From NCBI GenBank assembly GCA_021464245.1, contig JADCRB010000039.1, positions 892,119 through 956,118 on the forward strand: a stretch of 64,000 nucleotides of DNA. The letters are read 5' to 3'. Origin of the DNA: Carallia brachiata. Taxonomy: Eukaryota > Streptophyta > Magnoliopsida > Malpighiales > Rhizophoraceae. A model generated the notes under the pieces. That model worked only from the letters and a program-made list of their open reading frames with translations. It was not told the DNA's origin and ran no database searches. A program made the translations under genes and the position numbers. Shown here one piece after another: positions 11,169-22,534 of the stretch. The first letter of the stretch is position 1. Each line of letters opens with the position of its first letter.

Positions 11169-13434
11169 GTGAAGGAGGCTCCCCCGGAACTTGAAGATGG
11201 TGGCCAAGCAACTGTTGATGAACTCAAGGAGGTCAATCTTGGCTCTCCGGAAGATCCTCGACCTACATTTGTAAGTGCTTTACTTACTGCAGAAGAAGAG
11301 CAAGAATATGTTCAGGTATTAAGTCAATACAGGGACGTGTTCGCATGGAGTTACAAAGAAATGCCTGGACTTGACCCAAAATTGCGGTGCATCGTCTAGC
11401 AGTAAAGAAGGGTGTTCGTTCTGTCAAGCAGCCACAACGACGGTTCCGCCCGGAACTCATTCCACAAATCGAGGAGGAGGTGAACAAGCTGATCAATGCT
11501 GGCTTCATCCGAGAGGTCACCTACCCAACGTGGATTGCCAACATTGTCCCGGTAAGAAAGAAGAATGGACAGTTGAGGGTATGTGTTGATTTTCGAGATC
11601 TTAACAAGGCCTGCCCGAAAGATGACTTTCCGTTGCCCATAACGGAGATCACAGTCGATGCAACAACGGGTCACGAAGCATTGTCCTTCATGGATGGTTC
11701 TTCAGGCTATAACCAAATCAGAATGGCACCAGAAGACGAGGAGTTGACAGCATTCCGCACCCCAAAAGGTATATACTGCTACAAAGTTATGCCGTTTGGA
11801 TTAAAAATGCTGGCGCCACTTATCAACGTGCTATGCAAAAAATTTTTGATGACATGCTGCACAAGATTGTAGAATGTTATGTTGATGACTTAGTTGTAAA
11901 GACTAAGAAGCGCAAAGACCACCTCGAGGATCTCAAGACGTGTTCGAAAGACTTCGGAGGCATCAGCTCAAAATGAACCCTCTCAAGTGCGCATTCGGTG
12001 TCACATCAGGAAAGTTTCTTGGGTTCGTGGTGCGCCATCGTGGAATCGAAGTTGATCAGTCAAAGGTTGAGGCAATTCAAAAGATGCCTGAACCTAAAAA
12101 CCTGCACGAGCTGCGAAGTCTACAAGGAAAGCTGGCCTACATTCGCCGTTTCATCTCCAATTTAGCTGGGAGATGTCAACCTTTCCATCGGTTGATGAAG
12201 AAGGATGTCAACTTCGAGTGGGACGAAGCTTGCAGCAAAGCCTTTGAGAGCATAAAGAAGTACCTTTCCAATCCACCAGTCCTAGGCTCCAATTCAAGGA
12301 AAGTCGTTGATTCTCTACATTGCAGCGCAGGAAAGATCTTTGGGAGCCTTGCTTGCACAGGAAAACGAGCAGGGAAAGGAAGTTGCCCTGTACTACTTGA
12401 GCAGAACACTAAACGGTCCGGAGCTGAGTTATTCGCCCATTGAAAAGACATGTCTAGCACTGTTCTTTGCCATTGACAAGCTGAGGCACTACATGCAAGC
12501 TCACACGGTACGTCTCATTGCCAGAGCTGATCCTGTCAAATATATCTTATCTAGACCAATCTTGTCAGGACGACTTGCCAAGTGGGCAGTAATCCTACAA
12601 AGCTACGACATTGTCTACGTGCCTCAAAAAGCAGTCAAAGGACAAGCTCTAGCAGACTTCCTTGCAGATCACCCTATTCCGTCCGATTGGGAGTTCACAG
12701 ATGATCTTCCAGATGAAGAGGTCTTTTACATTGAGACACTGCCACCATGGACGATGTTCTTTGATGGTGCAGCAAGGCGTGATGGTGCTGGTGCCGGCAT
12801 AGTGTTTGTCACTCCTCAACGACAAATACTACCATATGCTATCATTCTCGGTGAGTTATGTTCAAATAATGTTGCTGAATACCAGGCTTTGATCATTGGT
12901 CTTCAAATGGCTGTCGATATGAAGATTCCAACTATAGAAGTCCATGGAGATTCCCAGCTCGTCATCAACCAACTTACAGGATTGTATGATGTGAAGAAAG
13001 AGGACCTTGCGCCTTACCATCAACGTGCTCGACAGCTAATGGATGAATTTGAAAGCATCACCTTGGAGCATGTGCCTCGACGAGAAAACACTCAGGCAGA
13101 CGCGTTGGCTAACCTGGCCACTTCTCTTGCAAAGTCAGAAATCCAGGCTACAGTTGTTGCCGTATGCCAGAAATGGATAGTGCCACAGAAGGATGATGAA
13201 GAAACTACAGCAGCCAATACTGTATCTGTACGTCTCGCGGAGGACGAGGATTGGCGCCAACCAATCATTGACTACCTACAGCACGGGAAGCTGCCCGAAG
13301 ATCATCGTCATAAGACAGAAATTCAACGACGAGCTCCCCGCTTCATATATCTCAAGGATGCTCTGTATCGAAGGTCTTTTGATGGAGTTTTACTTCGCTG
13401 CCTAGCAATGAAGAGGCAAAACAGCTCTCGCTGA
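11169..13434 (+). pseudogene. R1 reverse transcriptase, RNase H and second RNase H
   Basis: RT blocks are clear at 11387-12250: FRPELIPQIEEEVNKLI, VCVDFRDLNKACPKDDFPLP, SGYNQIRMAPEDEE, and CYVDD (catalytic YVDD near 11877) in a second frame. The RT-linked RNase H covers about 12300-12670 (SRTLNGPELSYSPIEK, GQALADFLADHP). A second RNase H at about 12740-13110 has FFDGAARRDGAGAGIVF, NNVAEYQALI and HGDSQLVINQ, with the expected acidic residues. This dual RNase H arrangement marks the Tat lineage. Shifts near 11810, 11870 and 12300 split the reading frame. Confidence 0.9.
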
Positions 13435-14490
13435 AGCACATTCTGGTGTTTGTGGCGGACATCAATCGGGCCTAAGTTGCACTTCCAACTCAGAAGGATG
13501 GGATACTACTGGCCAACCATGGTACGTGATTCAATTGAGTTTGCTAAAACTGTCAAGCTTGTCAATTTCATGCGAATTACATACATCAACCACCGGAGCC
13601 ACTGCATCCAACTGTCTCATCCTGGCCCTTTGAAGCTTGGGGTCTCGACTTAGTGGGGCCCTTGCCAAAGTCATCCCTGGGTCACCTGTACATCCTCGCA
13701 GCAACCGACTACTTCTCAAAATGGGTCGAAGCCATTCCACTTAGAGAGGTAAAGAAGGAGCATGTTGCCAATTTCATCCGGACTCAGCTGATCTATCGCT
13801 ATGGAGTCCCTCGATTCATCATCACTGATAATGGTAAGCAGTTCTACAACAGCTTGATCGACAAGCTCTGCGAGAAGTTCAAGTTCAAGCAGTACAAGTC
13901 ATCCATGTACAATGCCCCAGCAAATGGCTTGGCTGAAGCATTCAACAAGACCTTATGCAACCTGTTGCGGAAGGTAGTCTCTAAATCCAAAAGAGATTGG
14001 CATGACAGAATTCCGGAGGCATTATGGGCGTATCGTACAACTTACCGGACTCCAACACAGGCGACGCCATACTCACTTGTCTACGGTGTCGAAGCAATAC
14101 TGCCGTTGGAAACACAGATTCCATCCTGCGCATGGCTGTTCTGGAAGGACTCACACAGGAGGAGAATGCTCGCCTACGTCTGGATGAGTTAGAAGCCCTG
14201 ATGAAAGGAGGCTCGAAGCACAACAGCAACTTGAGTGCTACCAAGCCCGGCTCACCAACACGTTCAACCGCAGGGTCCGCCCTCGATCTTTTCAAGTTGG
14301 AGACCTTGTTCTTGCAGTGCGACGGCCCATCAACATGAAGCATCGGCCTGGTGACAAGCTTACTTCCAAATGGGACGGGCCATACTTAGTGCAGGAGGCC
14401 TACACTCACAACGCTTACATGCTGTCAGACCAAGAAGGCGTCCGAATCGGCCCAATCAATGGTAAATTTCTGAAACAGTATTATGTGTAA
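13435..14490 (+). pseudogene. R1 integrase (degenerate)
   Basis: The zinc-binding region around 13440-13600 is eroded (several expected Cys/His residues and frame lost). The catalytic core at 13620-14130 is readable: WGLDLVGPLPKSS, ATDYFSKWVEAIPL, YGVPRFIITDNGKQF and NGLAEAFNKTL, giving the D, D and E positions. The frame shifts near 14110. The C-terminal end (PGDKLTSKWDGPYLVQEAYTH ... FLKQYYV) ends with taa at 14488-14490. No chromodomain follows, in line with Tat rather than a chromovirus. Confidence 0.88.
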
Positions 14491-14495
14491 ATATG

Positions 14496-14531
<36 letters not shown>

Positions 14532-14860
14532 AAAAAATAAAAAAAATAGAAAAAAAAAGAAAAAAAGAAAAAACAAGTTCGGAAGTCCCGATATGAAAAT
14601 CCAAGCGAAAATCCAAACCCGAAAATCAAAGCCCAAACACTTGAGCCCAATCAGAAAACACAAGCCCAACTCAAAGCCCGAAAACTAATCAGATCCAAAA
14701 CCCAAACACTCAACCCAAATCCAAGTCCAAAATCCAAAAACCAAAGTTAAAAGCCCAAACACTCGACTCAAATCCAATCCAAAAAAAATCCAAACCCAAA
14801 AAAAATTCTAAGTTCCAGACACAGTTCAGAACCCAAGTTCAAAATCCAATCCAACTCTTG
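14491..14860 (+). repeat. A-rich then A/C-rich spacer between integrase and WOX ORF in R1
   Basis: A long a-homopolymer tract (about 14496-14575) is followed by irregular repeats of aatccaa / cccaaac type words. The equivalent region in R2 (45160-45540, opposite strand) has the same composition with clearer ~50-bp repeats. Probably untranslated spacer ahead of the captured gene, possibly its promoter and 5' UTR. Confidence 0.75.
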
Positions 14861-14991
14861 GCCCGCATGAGTATAAACTGTGAACGGCCAAAAAATATAA
14901 AAGCGACGGAGGGTTTGAGTCTGAAACTCAACATCAGTCTCAACCAATCTTCACCACATACCAAGACCTTTGCTCATCTGCCACAAGAAAG

Positions 14992-15603
14992 ATGGAACCA
15001 GTTGCAAAACCTCAAGACAAGGGAGAAGAAAGGTCACCTCGCACAAAGTGGCAACCAACCATGGCACAACTGGAAATTTTGGAGGAAGTCTTCCACAACA
15101 ATGGAGGTATTATTCCTAATGCATCTCAGATTTACTAACTTGTCTCACGATTGCGCCTACTCAGGGCAATCGAAGGAAAAAATGTGTTTTATTGGTTCCA
15201 GAATCGGAGAAGCAGGAAGAAACCAGCACTGAAAACTGCTTCTTCCAAAACACAGTCTGTCGTTCCTATAGTAGATCTCACTAGTACAGCTTCACCCTCA
15301 AATAAAGCAGGCCCGAGTTCTACCACTGCAATGGTCTCTCCACGATATGTTCATCAAAGCCGTAGTCTATGGGAGCAAGCATACTGGTCTTGGTGGTCTC
15401 ACGGAGTCAGCCAAGGGTTCATCCCTCCTAGGTACTTAAGTCTAAGAGGAACTTTTCCAGCAGAAATGAGTCATTCCGGCAAAACTTTGCATCTCTTTCC
15501 AGAATATTCCAACAGCATCAACCAGCCGGAAAGCGACATCAACATCATCGGCCCACTAGATGAGGCCGAGCTTGACTTGGAGCTGCGCCTCGGGCCCCAC
15601 TAG
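14992..15603 (+). pseudogene. WUSCHEL/WOX-type homeodomain protein captured by retroelement R1 (one in-frame stop)
   Basis: The 204-codon frame opens MEPVAKPQDKGEERSPRTKW and enters a WOX homeodomain at about residues 18-82: WQPTMAQLEILEEVF, then IEGKNVFYWFQNRRSRKK, the diagnostic third helix of the WUS clade. Near the C-terminus TLHLFPEY (about residues 165-172) fits the WUS-box pattern TL-x-LFP. The end, LDLELRLG, is an EAR-like LxLxL repression motif. So all three signatures of WUS-class repressors are present in the right order. WUS proteins maintain stem cells in meristems. No intron is seen in the homeodomain, as expected if captured through RNA. One codon in the homeodomain is TAA (15136-15138) where R2 has CAA. 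The ORF lies between integrase and the 3' LTR. It could be transcribed from the LTR or its own spacer; that is inference. Confidence 0.88.
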
Positions 15604-15627
15604 AACGGTTGATAAGATAAGGTGCAA

Positions 15628-15712
15628 CGACTTTGGCAGCACACGGCAACGACTTCTGCAGCACACGGCAACGACTTCTGCAATACACGGTAACGACTTC
15701 CGTGACGCACGT
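15628..15712 (+). repeat. Minisatellite, about 3.5 units of ~23 bp, 3' of WOX ORF in R1
   Basis: The phrase cggcaacgacttctgcagca recurs with small changes. In R2 a shorter version occurs at about 44430-44480. It lies in the likely 3' untranslated part of the captured gene. Confidence 0.8.
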
Positions 15713-15890
15713 CAGCCGCTGCCTCTTTTGTCTCTTATGCGGGAAAGGGACATGGATGACCCTACTTGATTTTGCGTACCTTCTTTTTGACTTTTCAAAA
15801 AAAAAAAAAAACTCTTTATGTTATGTATATATATCCTGCATGTCCGAGCCGTAATACTCACCCCTCAGCTCTTCTTCTTCTCAAAAGAAA

Positions 15891-16476
15891 ATGGCTAGTC
15901 TTTGCACTTGTCTCAGGAAGTTCTTTGATCAAGAAGTTGGAGGCGCACGAGCTAAGAAAAGAAAGAGTAGTCTTCCTCGAGGGATCCCTAAAAGCCCTCG
16001 AAACTCAGTCTCCAACGTCATCGGTGTCATGGAGTTCCAACTACTCTCCTTAGTTCACATCTACCACAGAGGGATGAGACACTGCAATCATCCTAATTTT
16101 CCTTTAGATGCGACGACGTACAGGGAAGTTCCAACTACTCTTCTTACGTCGGAGCAGACTCGGGAGTCATCACTACAGTCAGTCTCTCTGTGTGCAGGTC
16201 TTGAAGTGCTGGGCCTTTTTCTTGGGGAGGTTCAAGTTCTTTGCCTACCGGATCATCCTCACCAGAGCTTTGGAACTTCAAAGAACCTTTACCAGCCTTT
16301 GCGAGTTATGGAAGCTCGAACTCACCTGGAGCCAAAACTTCAATTTTTATATTGGCTGGGCTGCTAACTTTCTCAAGATCGTATCAGTTTCTTATTGCGA
16401 TCCAACAACAGCAGACATTTTTAAAGATAGAAGACTCCAAGATTCAATGTTCATCAGGACGTTTCCAAGTTTTTAA
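15891..16476 (+). pseudogene. R1 3' ORF, unrecognised, frameshifted
   Basis: A frame starting MASLCTCLRKFFDQEVGGAR is followed by basic residues and runs to about residue 105 before shifting frame near 16200. The continuation (AFFLGRFKFFAYRIILTRAL ... YIGWAANFLKIV) lies in the next frame and stops at about 16476. R2 carries the same protein as one open frame of 206 codons (42874-43494, minus). I do not recognise the family. The N-terminus is Cys-containing and basic; the C-terminal half is hydrophobic and aromatic. It may be coding, or the frame may be accidental within the element's 3' UTR. Confidence 0.5.
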
Positions 16477-16530
16477 CTGGACTTCAAGACTAAGTTCGGA
16501 TCATTTCTGTAAAATTCTTCCTTACCGACC

Positions 16531-16547
16531 CTTGAAGTGGGGGCATT
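16531..16547 (+). other. R1 polypurine tract region
   Basis: cttgaagtgggggcatt lies directly before the 3' LTR. R2 has the matching string (opposite strand, 42827-42843). This is the expected position of the plus-strand primer. Confidence 0.8.
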
Positions 16548-17361
16548 TGTAAATGCATTTAAAAAAAAAAAAAAGGGACTTGGTCATGGTTGGCAGTTGC
16601 CGACCTTGAAAATCAAGGTCGGCAATTGCCAATTCAAACATTGCAGGCCACCAACTCTTTGGGGTTGGTGGCACAGTCCACTTTGAGGGCCTATAAATAG
16701 GCCTTCACCCCAGTTCAATAGAGATAGATTCAGCAAATTTGTAAACAGAAAAATCCAGAGAATTTGAGAGAAAAAGAAAATTTTGAAAATCTCTCAAGAA
16801 AATTTCTCTTTTTCTTACGTGCTTTTACTCTGCAGTATACTCTCCTAACTTCTTTTTGAGAGATATTTCCGGGGTAAGCCCCAAAAAATTTGCTGTTTTT
16901 ATTTCTAAAATTATTTTTAGGTTTATATTCTCAGATCGCTCTAAATCTGAATTTATGAGAATATAGATTTAAAAATGTCAAATTACTACAAATCCAGTTG
17001 GGATTAAGTCTCATACGGCCCTCAGCAAAATTCAGGCAGCTCATCCGAGAACAAGTCCCTTTGATTCTCGGTGAAATTAAGTCAGATCGGCTCAAATCAG
17101 GTCTCTGCAGTTCTTAACCGTAGTCAAAACATTCAAATCAAATCTGATTTCAGTCTACCCAGTTCAAGAAAAAGCTGTGGAAATTATTTCTGTCAAGATC
17201 AAGCTCGTACAGCCCTTGACGGAATCAAAAAAGGAACACTAATCGGAGGATTTACGGAGATCGACCCACGTAAATTTTCTTTTATTTTTACAATTTTTAT
17301 TTGTAATTTATTTTTATATTTTCGAGTTTAATTATTTTAGGATCGAAATTTACCCCTTACA
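16548..17361 (+). repeat. R1 3' LTR
   Basis: Same length and ends as the 5' LTR (814 vs 815 bases), including hairpin and TATA box. Scattered substitutions between the two LTRs show the insertion is not brand new. Confidence 0.95.
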
Positions 17362-19355
17362 GACACACAGAGGTAGGAGTTACAATTCCGTCAAGTTTAA
17401 GGAGGCTTTCATTTTAATATTTAGGTCTTGTTTAGTTTACCTGTTTACTGATTCTATTGTTGCAGATTGTTATTGCGAATAAATTTAAAATTATTATAAT
17501 ATTTGGTTGAACTGTTGTTAGGTAGAGACTACTACTAAATAATCAAATGATTATTTGGGACCTTCTTTGTTAAAATACAAAAATTTGAAAAAACCATTTC
17601 TTACTTCGAATTAAGGTCCAACGAATTTTTTGTAAATTGTGATAATAAGATGATTTAGAAGAGTTATATTTTGCTAACCAATCACAATTTTAGTTCTTCT
17701 CGAAAATTACATATATTTTCCATTGTTTTAGGGAATAAGCTGAGTACGGCTCCTGGTTTTGGCATCAATATATATTTGTATATATATGCTTGGCATCTTT
17801 TAGATATGCAGAGGAACAGAAGGTAGAAAAAGAACCTTTGTAGAAGGACGGAACAAGAAACAATGGAAGAAGACAAAAGGAAAATAAAAAAGTCATGTCT
17901 TATTTCTTGGCTTTAGTGTAGTCAAATAAGATAAGAAAGAATTTGTAATTATAAATTAATTAGCAGTCAAAAAAAAAAATTAGCAATTAATAATACAAAA
18001 AGTAACTTGAGAGTACTTTTTTATTTAGATATTATGGACCACCCTTATCAGTAATCAACAAACATGAAAATAGTTTACCAAATATTTTTTAAATTGTTGT
18101 TTAATTGTGAAAAATAATCAGCACATTCTAAAAATAGAATCAAACACTCACTAAATTTTTGGACTGTTACAATCCTCGTTGAAGAAAAAGTGCCACCCCT
18201 TCATTGTTTCATTCATTTCTACTTTTGGATCAAAGAGCCTTCAAAATATCACCAAGTCATAGCAATTAAAGGCATACAAACTTAATTGCAAAATTTTTAT
18301 GTTTCGAAATATGATGATTGATATTAAAAAAGTGATGTGGCGCTCTTTTTCAAAGTTGTTAACGTGATTGAACTTTTGGTAAAATAAAAAAGATAATTAT
18401 ATAGTGATCTCTAACGCACAATCAAAATATGTGTGTGGATTGAATATAATTTAAGTAGTCGGAAGCATTGACTATTAATTGTAAGATTTGAGGTTTTAAT
18501 TTCAGATCTTACCTATGTAATTTTTTCTTCATTACGTTGTTCTAGCAACTCCAATAAAAAAAAATTGTATTTATGCATTTTTTAAAATATAACAATAAAT
18601 GAGTCGAATTGCGATTTAGTTAACTTACTCATTGCATTGATAATAATGATGATACAAGAGTGCAATAATGATGATCTTGCATACGATAATTGCTAGTAGC
18701 TACTGACAATGGTTTTAATCTTAGGGCCCTCAACCTAATTTCATAACAGATGTGTGCATTGAAACTGAGTTTACCAAATAATGCTTGGTATTAAGTGTTG
18801 TGGTTCTCCCGTGCTCGGCATCTTTACAACTGTTACAATTATCGTAAAGATTCCGTCCATATTAAGATTCTAACATTTAATGGATGCCGGCGTGGTTACT
18901 TGGGTGGGGAGACTCAGACTCAAGATTCAAGAAACCCACTTTTTTAATTCTCTCTCACAATTTGCCATTAGTCTGTAACTCTGTATTAATTTTTTTAAAA
19001 AAAAAATCAAACAAACGATTTTCCATTGTATAAAAAAAGTGGGATTGTGTTGTGAGGTCACCACTGATGGTCAAATAGTTTTGTGACGAGGATAAACTTA
19101 ATAAAAGATATTTGAAGTGAGGTTTCAAATTTGAATTTTTTTAAATATATTCTATTTTTTTAAGTAAGGAGTAGTGAGAACGAAGGGCCGCACTAGCAAT
19201 TTAGAAATTTGCGTAAAAGAAATTTCTTGTTATCAAAAATTTTTTAAAAAAAATTAAGCAAAGCGCGCACTCGCCTCATATAAATCTCAAGAAGGAATTG
19301 TAATAGTTCTTCTCAAATCATATGTAACATAAAGACCTCCATGCTGGTGACACAA
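17362..19355. other. Intergenic between R1 and R3
   Basis: About 2 kb of AT-rich DNA. No gene, RNA or clear repeat was identified on either strand. Confidence 0.6.
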
Positions 19356-20192
19356 TGTTAGTCCCTTGAGCATTGCTCATGTGGGAGTTGGTAACACCTT
19401 ACGCCAATTTTTAACGTGGGACTTTAGAGTGACTGGGTGCTCTTTGAAATAAGGTAATAGCTGAAAGGTTTCAGCGTAAACTCGACCTTGCATGTGGGTC
19501 TCAGAGCAGACCAAGGCATAGAGTGGACTATAGGTTTGTGGACTCCATCAGATGAGTCGTGGGCTCTATCAAATGAGTCATGCGCTTAGGCCAAGAGGCC
19601 CAAACACAGGATTGGGTCTTGGCCAAGTCTGCATGGCACCAAAGATCCTGCGACATGTGGAATGTGGGGACATGCGGGTGTGACTCTATCCTGTTGGCCA
19701 GGTTTCGAGATAATGATCATTAGATCATGCATGACTAAGGATCGTGGGTAGATAAGACTTATTGAGATTAAGTCATGGATGATCGTGGGATATAAGGTTT
19801 ATTAAGATCGAGTCGTGGATAAAATCGTGGGAAGATAAGGATTATCATATCATGATAGAGATCACGGGGTGATAATAGTTATCTCAAATCCCTAAATAAC
19901 TGGGGGTGCCAGCTATCTATAAACCCTTGGGATTTGTCATTTGTACTAAGTGAGAAAGAAGTGAAATACTATCGAGAGTTCAGTGACTTATTCTTTTATA
20001 TTACTTTGAGTTAAAGTAATAAAGGCTGGAAAAAGTTCTCGTATGCTCTTGTATCTCTTATTGAGTGTGTGAGTTGTGTGCTTGGTTACAAAGTTCTATT
20101 ATGCAATCCTGTGTATACGGTTGGCTGAGACTAAGTGTCACTTAGTGTCATCACAAAGCGAAAATTTGAGTGAAAAATTTAGCCCTGTTACA
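19356..20192 (+). repeat. R3 5' LTR
   Basis: Begins TGTTAGTCCCTTGAGCA and ends CCCTGTTACA. A TATA-like tctataaacc lies near 19915. It aligns to 26382-27212 throughout, with many substitutions and small indels. Confidence 0.9.
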
Positions 20193-20194
20193 GT

Positions 20195-20206
20195 TGGTAT
20201 CAAAGC
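20195..20206 (+). other. R3 primer-binding site, initiator methionine tRNA type
   Basis: tggtatcaaagc lies three bases after the LTR. It differs by one base from the common plant primer site complementary to initiator Met-tRNA (tggtatcagagc). Confidence 0.9.
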
Positions 20207-20262
20207 ATAAAGGTTCGACCAATAGCAAGTGGTTCGAGTTTTGATGCAGTTCGTGAGCACGT

Positions 20263-21261
20263 TGTAAACAATTAAAAAAAATAAAAAGAAAAGGTTGAAA
20301 AGTAAACCCACGTGCTGCATGACATTGAGCATCTTCAAATTTGATTGACAAAATCCATGCATTTCCTTCAAACTTGGCTGGCAGATTTGTGCATTTTCAA
20401 ATTAGGATGGCAAATCCATGCACCTGCTACATTTTCTTCAAGATTGGCTGGCTAAGTTAGGTGGAATAGTAAATTCCTTTGGCCTATAAATAGATCGATC
20501 CAGGATCTTACAAAGGCATTTGGTAAAAAAAAGAACCAAGTATAGAAAGTTGCAAAAATTTCAATTTCATTTGTATTACCACCTTTCTCTTACATTTTTA
20601 TACTCTGAGTGTATCCTTCCCCCAATCATTCAGTAAATCTATAAACAGAAAAATACAGAGAATTTGAGAGAAAAAGAAAATTTTGAAAATTTCTCAAGAA
20701 AATTTCTTCTCTTCCTACGTGTTTTACTCTGCGGTATATTCTCCTAACTTCTTTTTGAGAGATATTTCAGGTATAAACCCCAAAAAAATTGTTATATCCA
20801 TTTCTAAATTTATTTTTGGGTTTGTATTCTCCGATCGCTCTAGATTTGGATTTGTGATAATATAGATCTAAAAATATCAAAATATTATAAATCCGGTTGA
20901 GATCAAGTCTCATACAACCCTCAGCAAAGTTCAGGCAGCTCATCCGAGAATAAATCTCTTCGACTCTCAGTGAAATCAAGCCAGATCGAGTCAGATCAGG
21001 TTTATGTTGTTCTTAACCGTAGTCCAAACGTTTACATCAGATCTAGTTTCAGTACTACCCAATTCAAGATAAAACTTTGAAATTTATTTTCGTCAAAATC
21101 AAGCTCGTGCAGCCCTTGACAGAATCACAAAGAAACACTAATCAGAGGATCTACGAAGATCGATCCCACGTAAATTTTTTTTATTTTAAATTTTTATTTG
21201 TAATTTGTAATTTGTATTTTCGATTCTAACTGTTACAGGCTCGAGATTTACGCTCGTTACA
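20263..21261 (+). mobile_element. Solo LTR nested in R3, related to the R1/R2 LTR family
   Basis: Bounded TG...CA and flanked by perfect 5-bp duplications cacgt (20258-20262 and 21262-21266). The right ~620 bases (from about 20635) match the R and U5 parts of R1/R2 LTRs. The left ~370 bases are different: no hairpin, but repeated gctggc-aaatccatgca words. So this is a separate subfamily sharing U5 but with another U3. No internal region is present, implying LTR-LTR recombination after insertion. It has its own TATA (ctataaata near 20483). Confidence 0.92.
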
Positions 21262-21359
21262 CACGTAGCCAAACTTTTTGAGGTATTTGGTAATCTTTCG
21301 GAGGATCCAAATTTCACCGTGTTTCAAACGTTGGCGCTCCATAACAATATATAATCGAT

Positions 21360-22200
21360 TTGCAGTGGCAACATAAGGTAGTAGCCTCTTCAAACATAGC
21401 TTTTCGGTTTGATGAGATGGCGGCGGAAATAGTCATCCTCAAAAAGATTGTAAGCTCTCAACTAGATGGAGGTGTTATGGATGACTCAATCAAGATGAAG
21501 GTGCTGGAGGCTAAAGCTTTCGAGGGAGCGAGGGATGCCAAAGAGATCGATAATTTTTTATGGGACATAGAGCAATACTTCAAGGTTGCCCGAGTGCCAG
21601 ACGACAAGAAGGTCAATCTAACCAGCATATATCAAGCCAAGGATGTCAAGTTGTAGTGGCAGAATCGATTAGATGACGATGCAAGTGTGGGCAGACCTAA
21701 GATCGAGACGTGAGAAAGCTTGAAGAAAGAGTTAAAGGACCAATTCTTATCCTGCAACATATCATGGGTTGCGAGGGAGTCCTTGAAGAAGTTGAAACCG
21801 AATGACACAGTTCGAGACTATGTGAAGGAATTCAGTTCTTTGATACTTGACATCCAGAATATATCGGATGAGGATAATCTTTTCAACTTTTTTCGGTTTT
21901 TAACCTTATGCTCAACTCGAGCTTAAAAGGAAATGTGTGAAGGACCTACTTTTTGCAATGGTTACGACTAATGGTTTAGTTGATTTTCAGATAAACAAGT
22001 CTCCCGATTCTGATGCTAGGAAGCAGCCCAAGGATAAGTCCAAGAAAAAGAAGGAAGGTAAGAAGGATAAGTACAACAGTGGCGATAAAAATAAAGCTAA
22101 AGCCGTCTACTAGAAATAAGGTAAAGGCAAGACTAACTCTAACTATTTTATCTGTAATGAACCACACATGACTAAGGAGTGTCCCAAGAGAAAGAAGTTA
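21360..22200 (+). pseudogene. R3 gag (degenerate)
   Basis: Gag core pieces can be read: VLEAKAFEGARDAKEIDNFL, DDKKVNLTSIYQ, and after two Trp-to-stop changes (about 21654 and 21711) SLKKELKDQFL and LKPNDTVRDYVKEFSSLIL. A basic Lys-rich stretch is followed by a zinc-knuckle remnant near 22140 (FICNEPHMTKECPKRKK), whose first Cys has become Tyr. It packaged RNA in the ancestral element. Confidence 0.85.
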
Positions 22201-22279
22201 AGTGTCATAGTTGTTAAGAAGAGTCGCAGAAAAAGCATCTCGGATAATGTTTGCCCCTCTTGTGTCAATCCTCTACAGT

Positions 22280-22534
22280 TGGTGAATGCTGTGCAAGCTA
22301 GACGTGCCCCACAATCCGGCTTGATGTATGTGAAGATCAGACTCAATAACAAGGAGTTGATGGCGATACCTGACACGAGTGTTACCCACAACTTCGTTGT
22401 GGAGAGGATGATGGAGTCACTGGGTTTGAAAATCATCAAAACTGAGAGTTGAATGAAAGCAATTAACTCAACAGCTCGGGAGGTGCTTGGCACAGCATTG
22501 GAAGTGAAGATAACTATTGGTCGTTGGTCGGGTG
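22280..22534 (+). pseudogene. R3 aspartic protease (degenerate, cut by gap)
   Basis: The frame has SGLMYVKIRLNNKELMAIPD followed by T-S-V-T-H-N-F. The expected active site is DTGATHNF, so the catalytic Gly is changed to Ser here. A stop follows at 22450-22452 and the N gap begins at 22535. Confidence 0.8.

Larger units (their letters stand above)
6975..17361 (+). mobile_element. R1: full-length Ty3/gypsy LTR retrotransposon, Tat-type, carrying a WOX homeodomain ORF
   Basis: Two closely similar ~815-bp LTRs, both TG...CA, bound an internal region with gag, protease, RT, two RNase H domains and integrase in Ty3/gypsy order. Flanks are gacaa (6970-6974) and gacac (17362-17366), a 5-bp target duplication with one mismatch. 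A second, bacterial-type RNase H after the RT-linked one is typical of the Tat lineage. Downstream of integrase, where Tat elements often carry extra sequence, lie an A/C-rich spacer, a WUSCHEL-type homeodomain ORF, a minisatellite and an unrecognised ORF. Every polyprotein domain has stops or shifts, so the copy is non-autonomous now. R2 (42002-48670) is the same family on the other strand. Confidence 0.95.
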
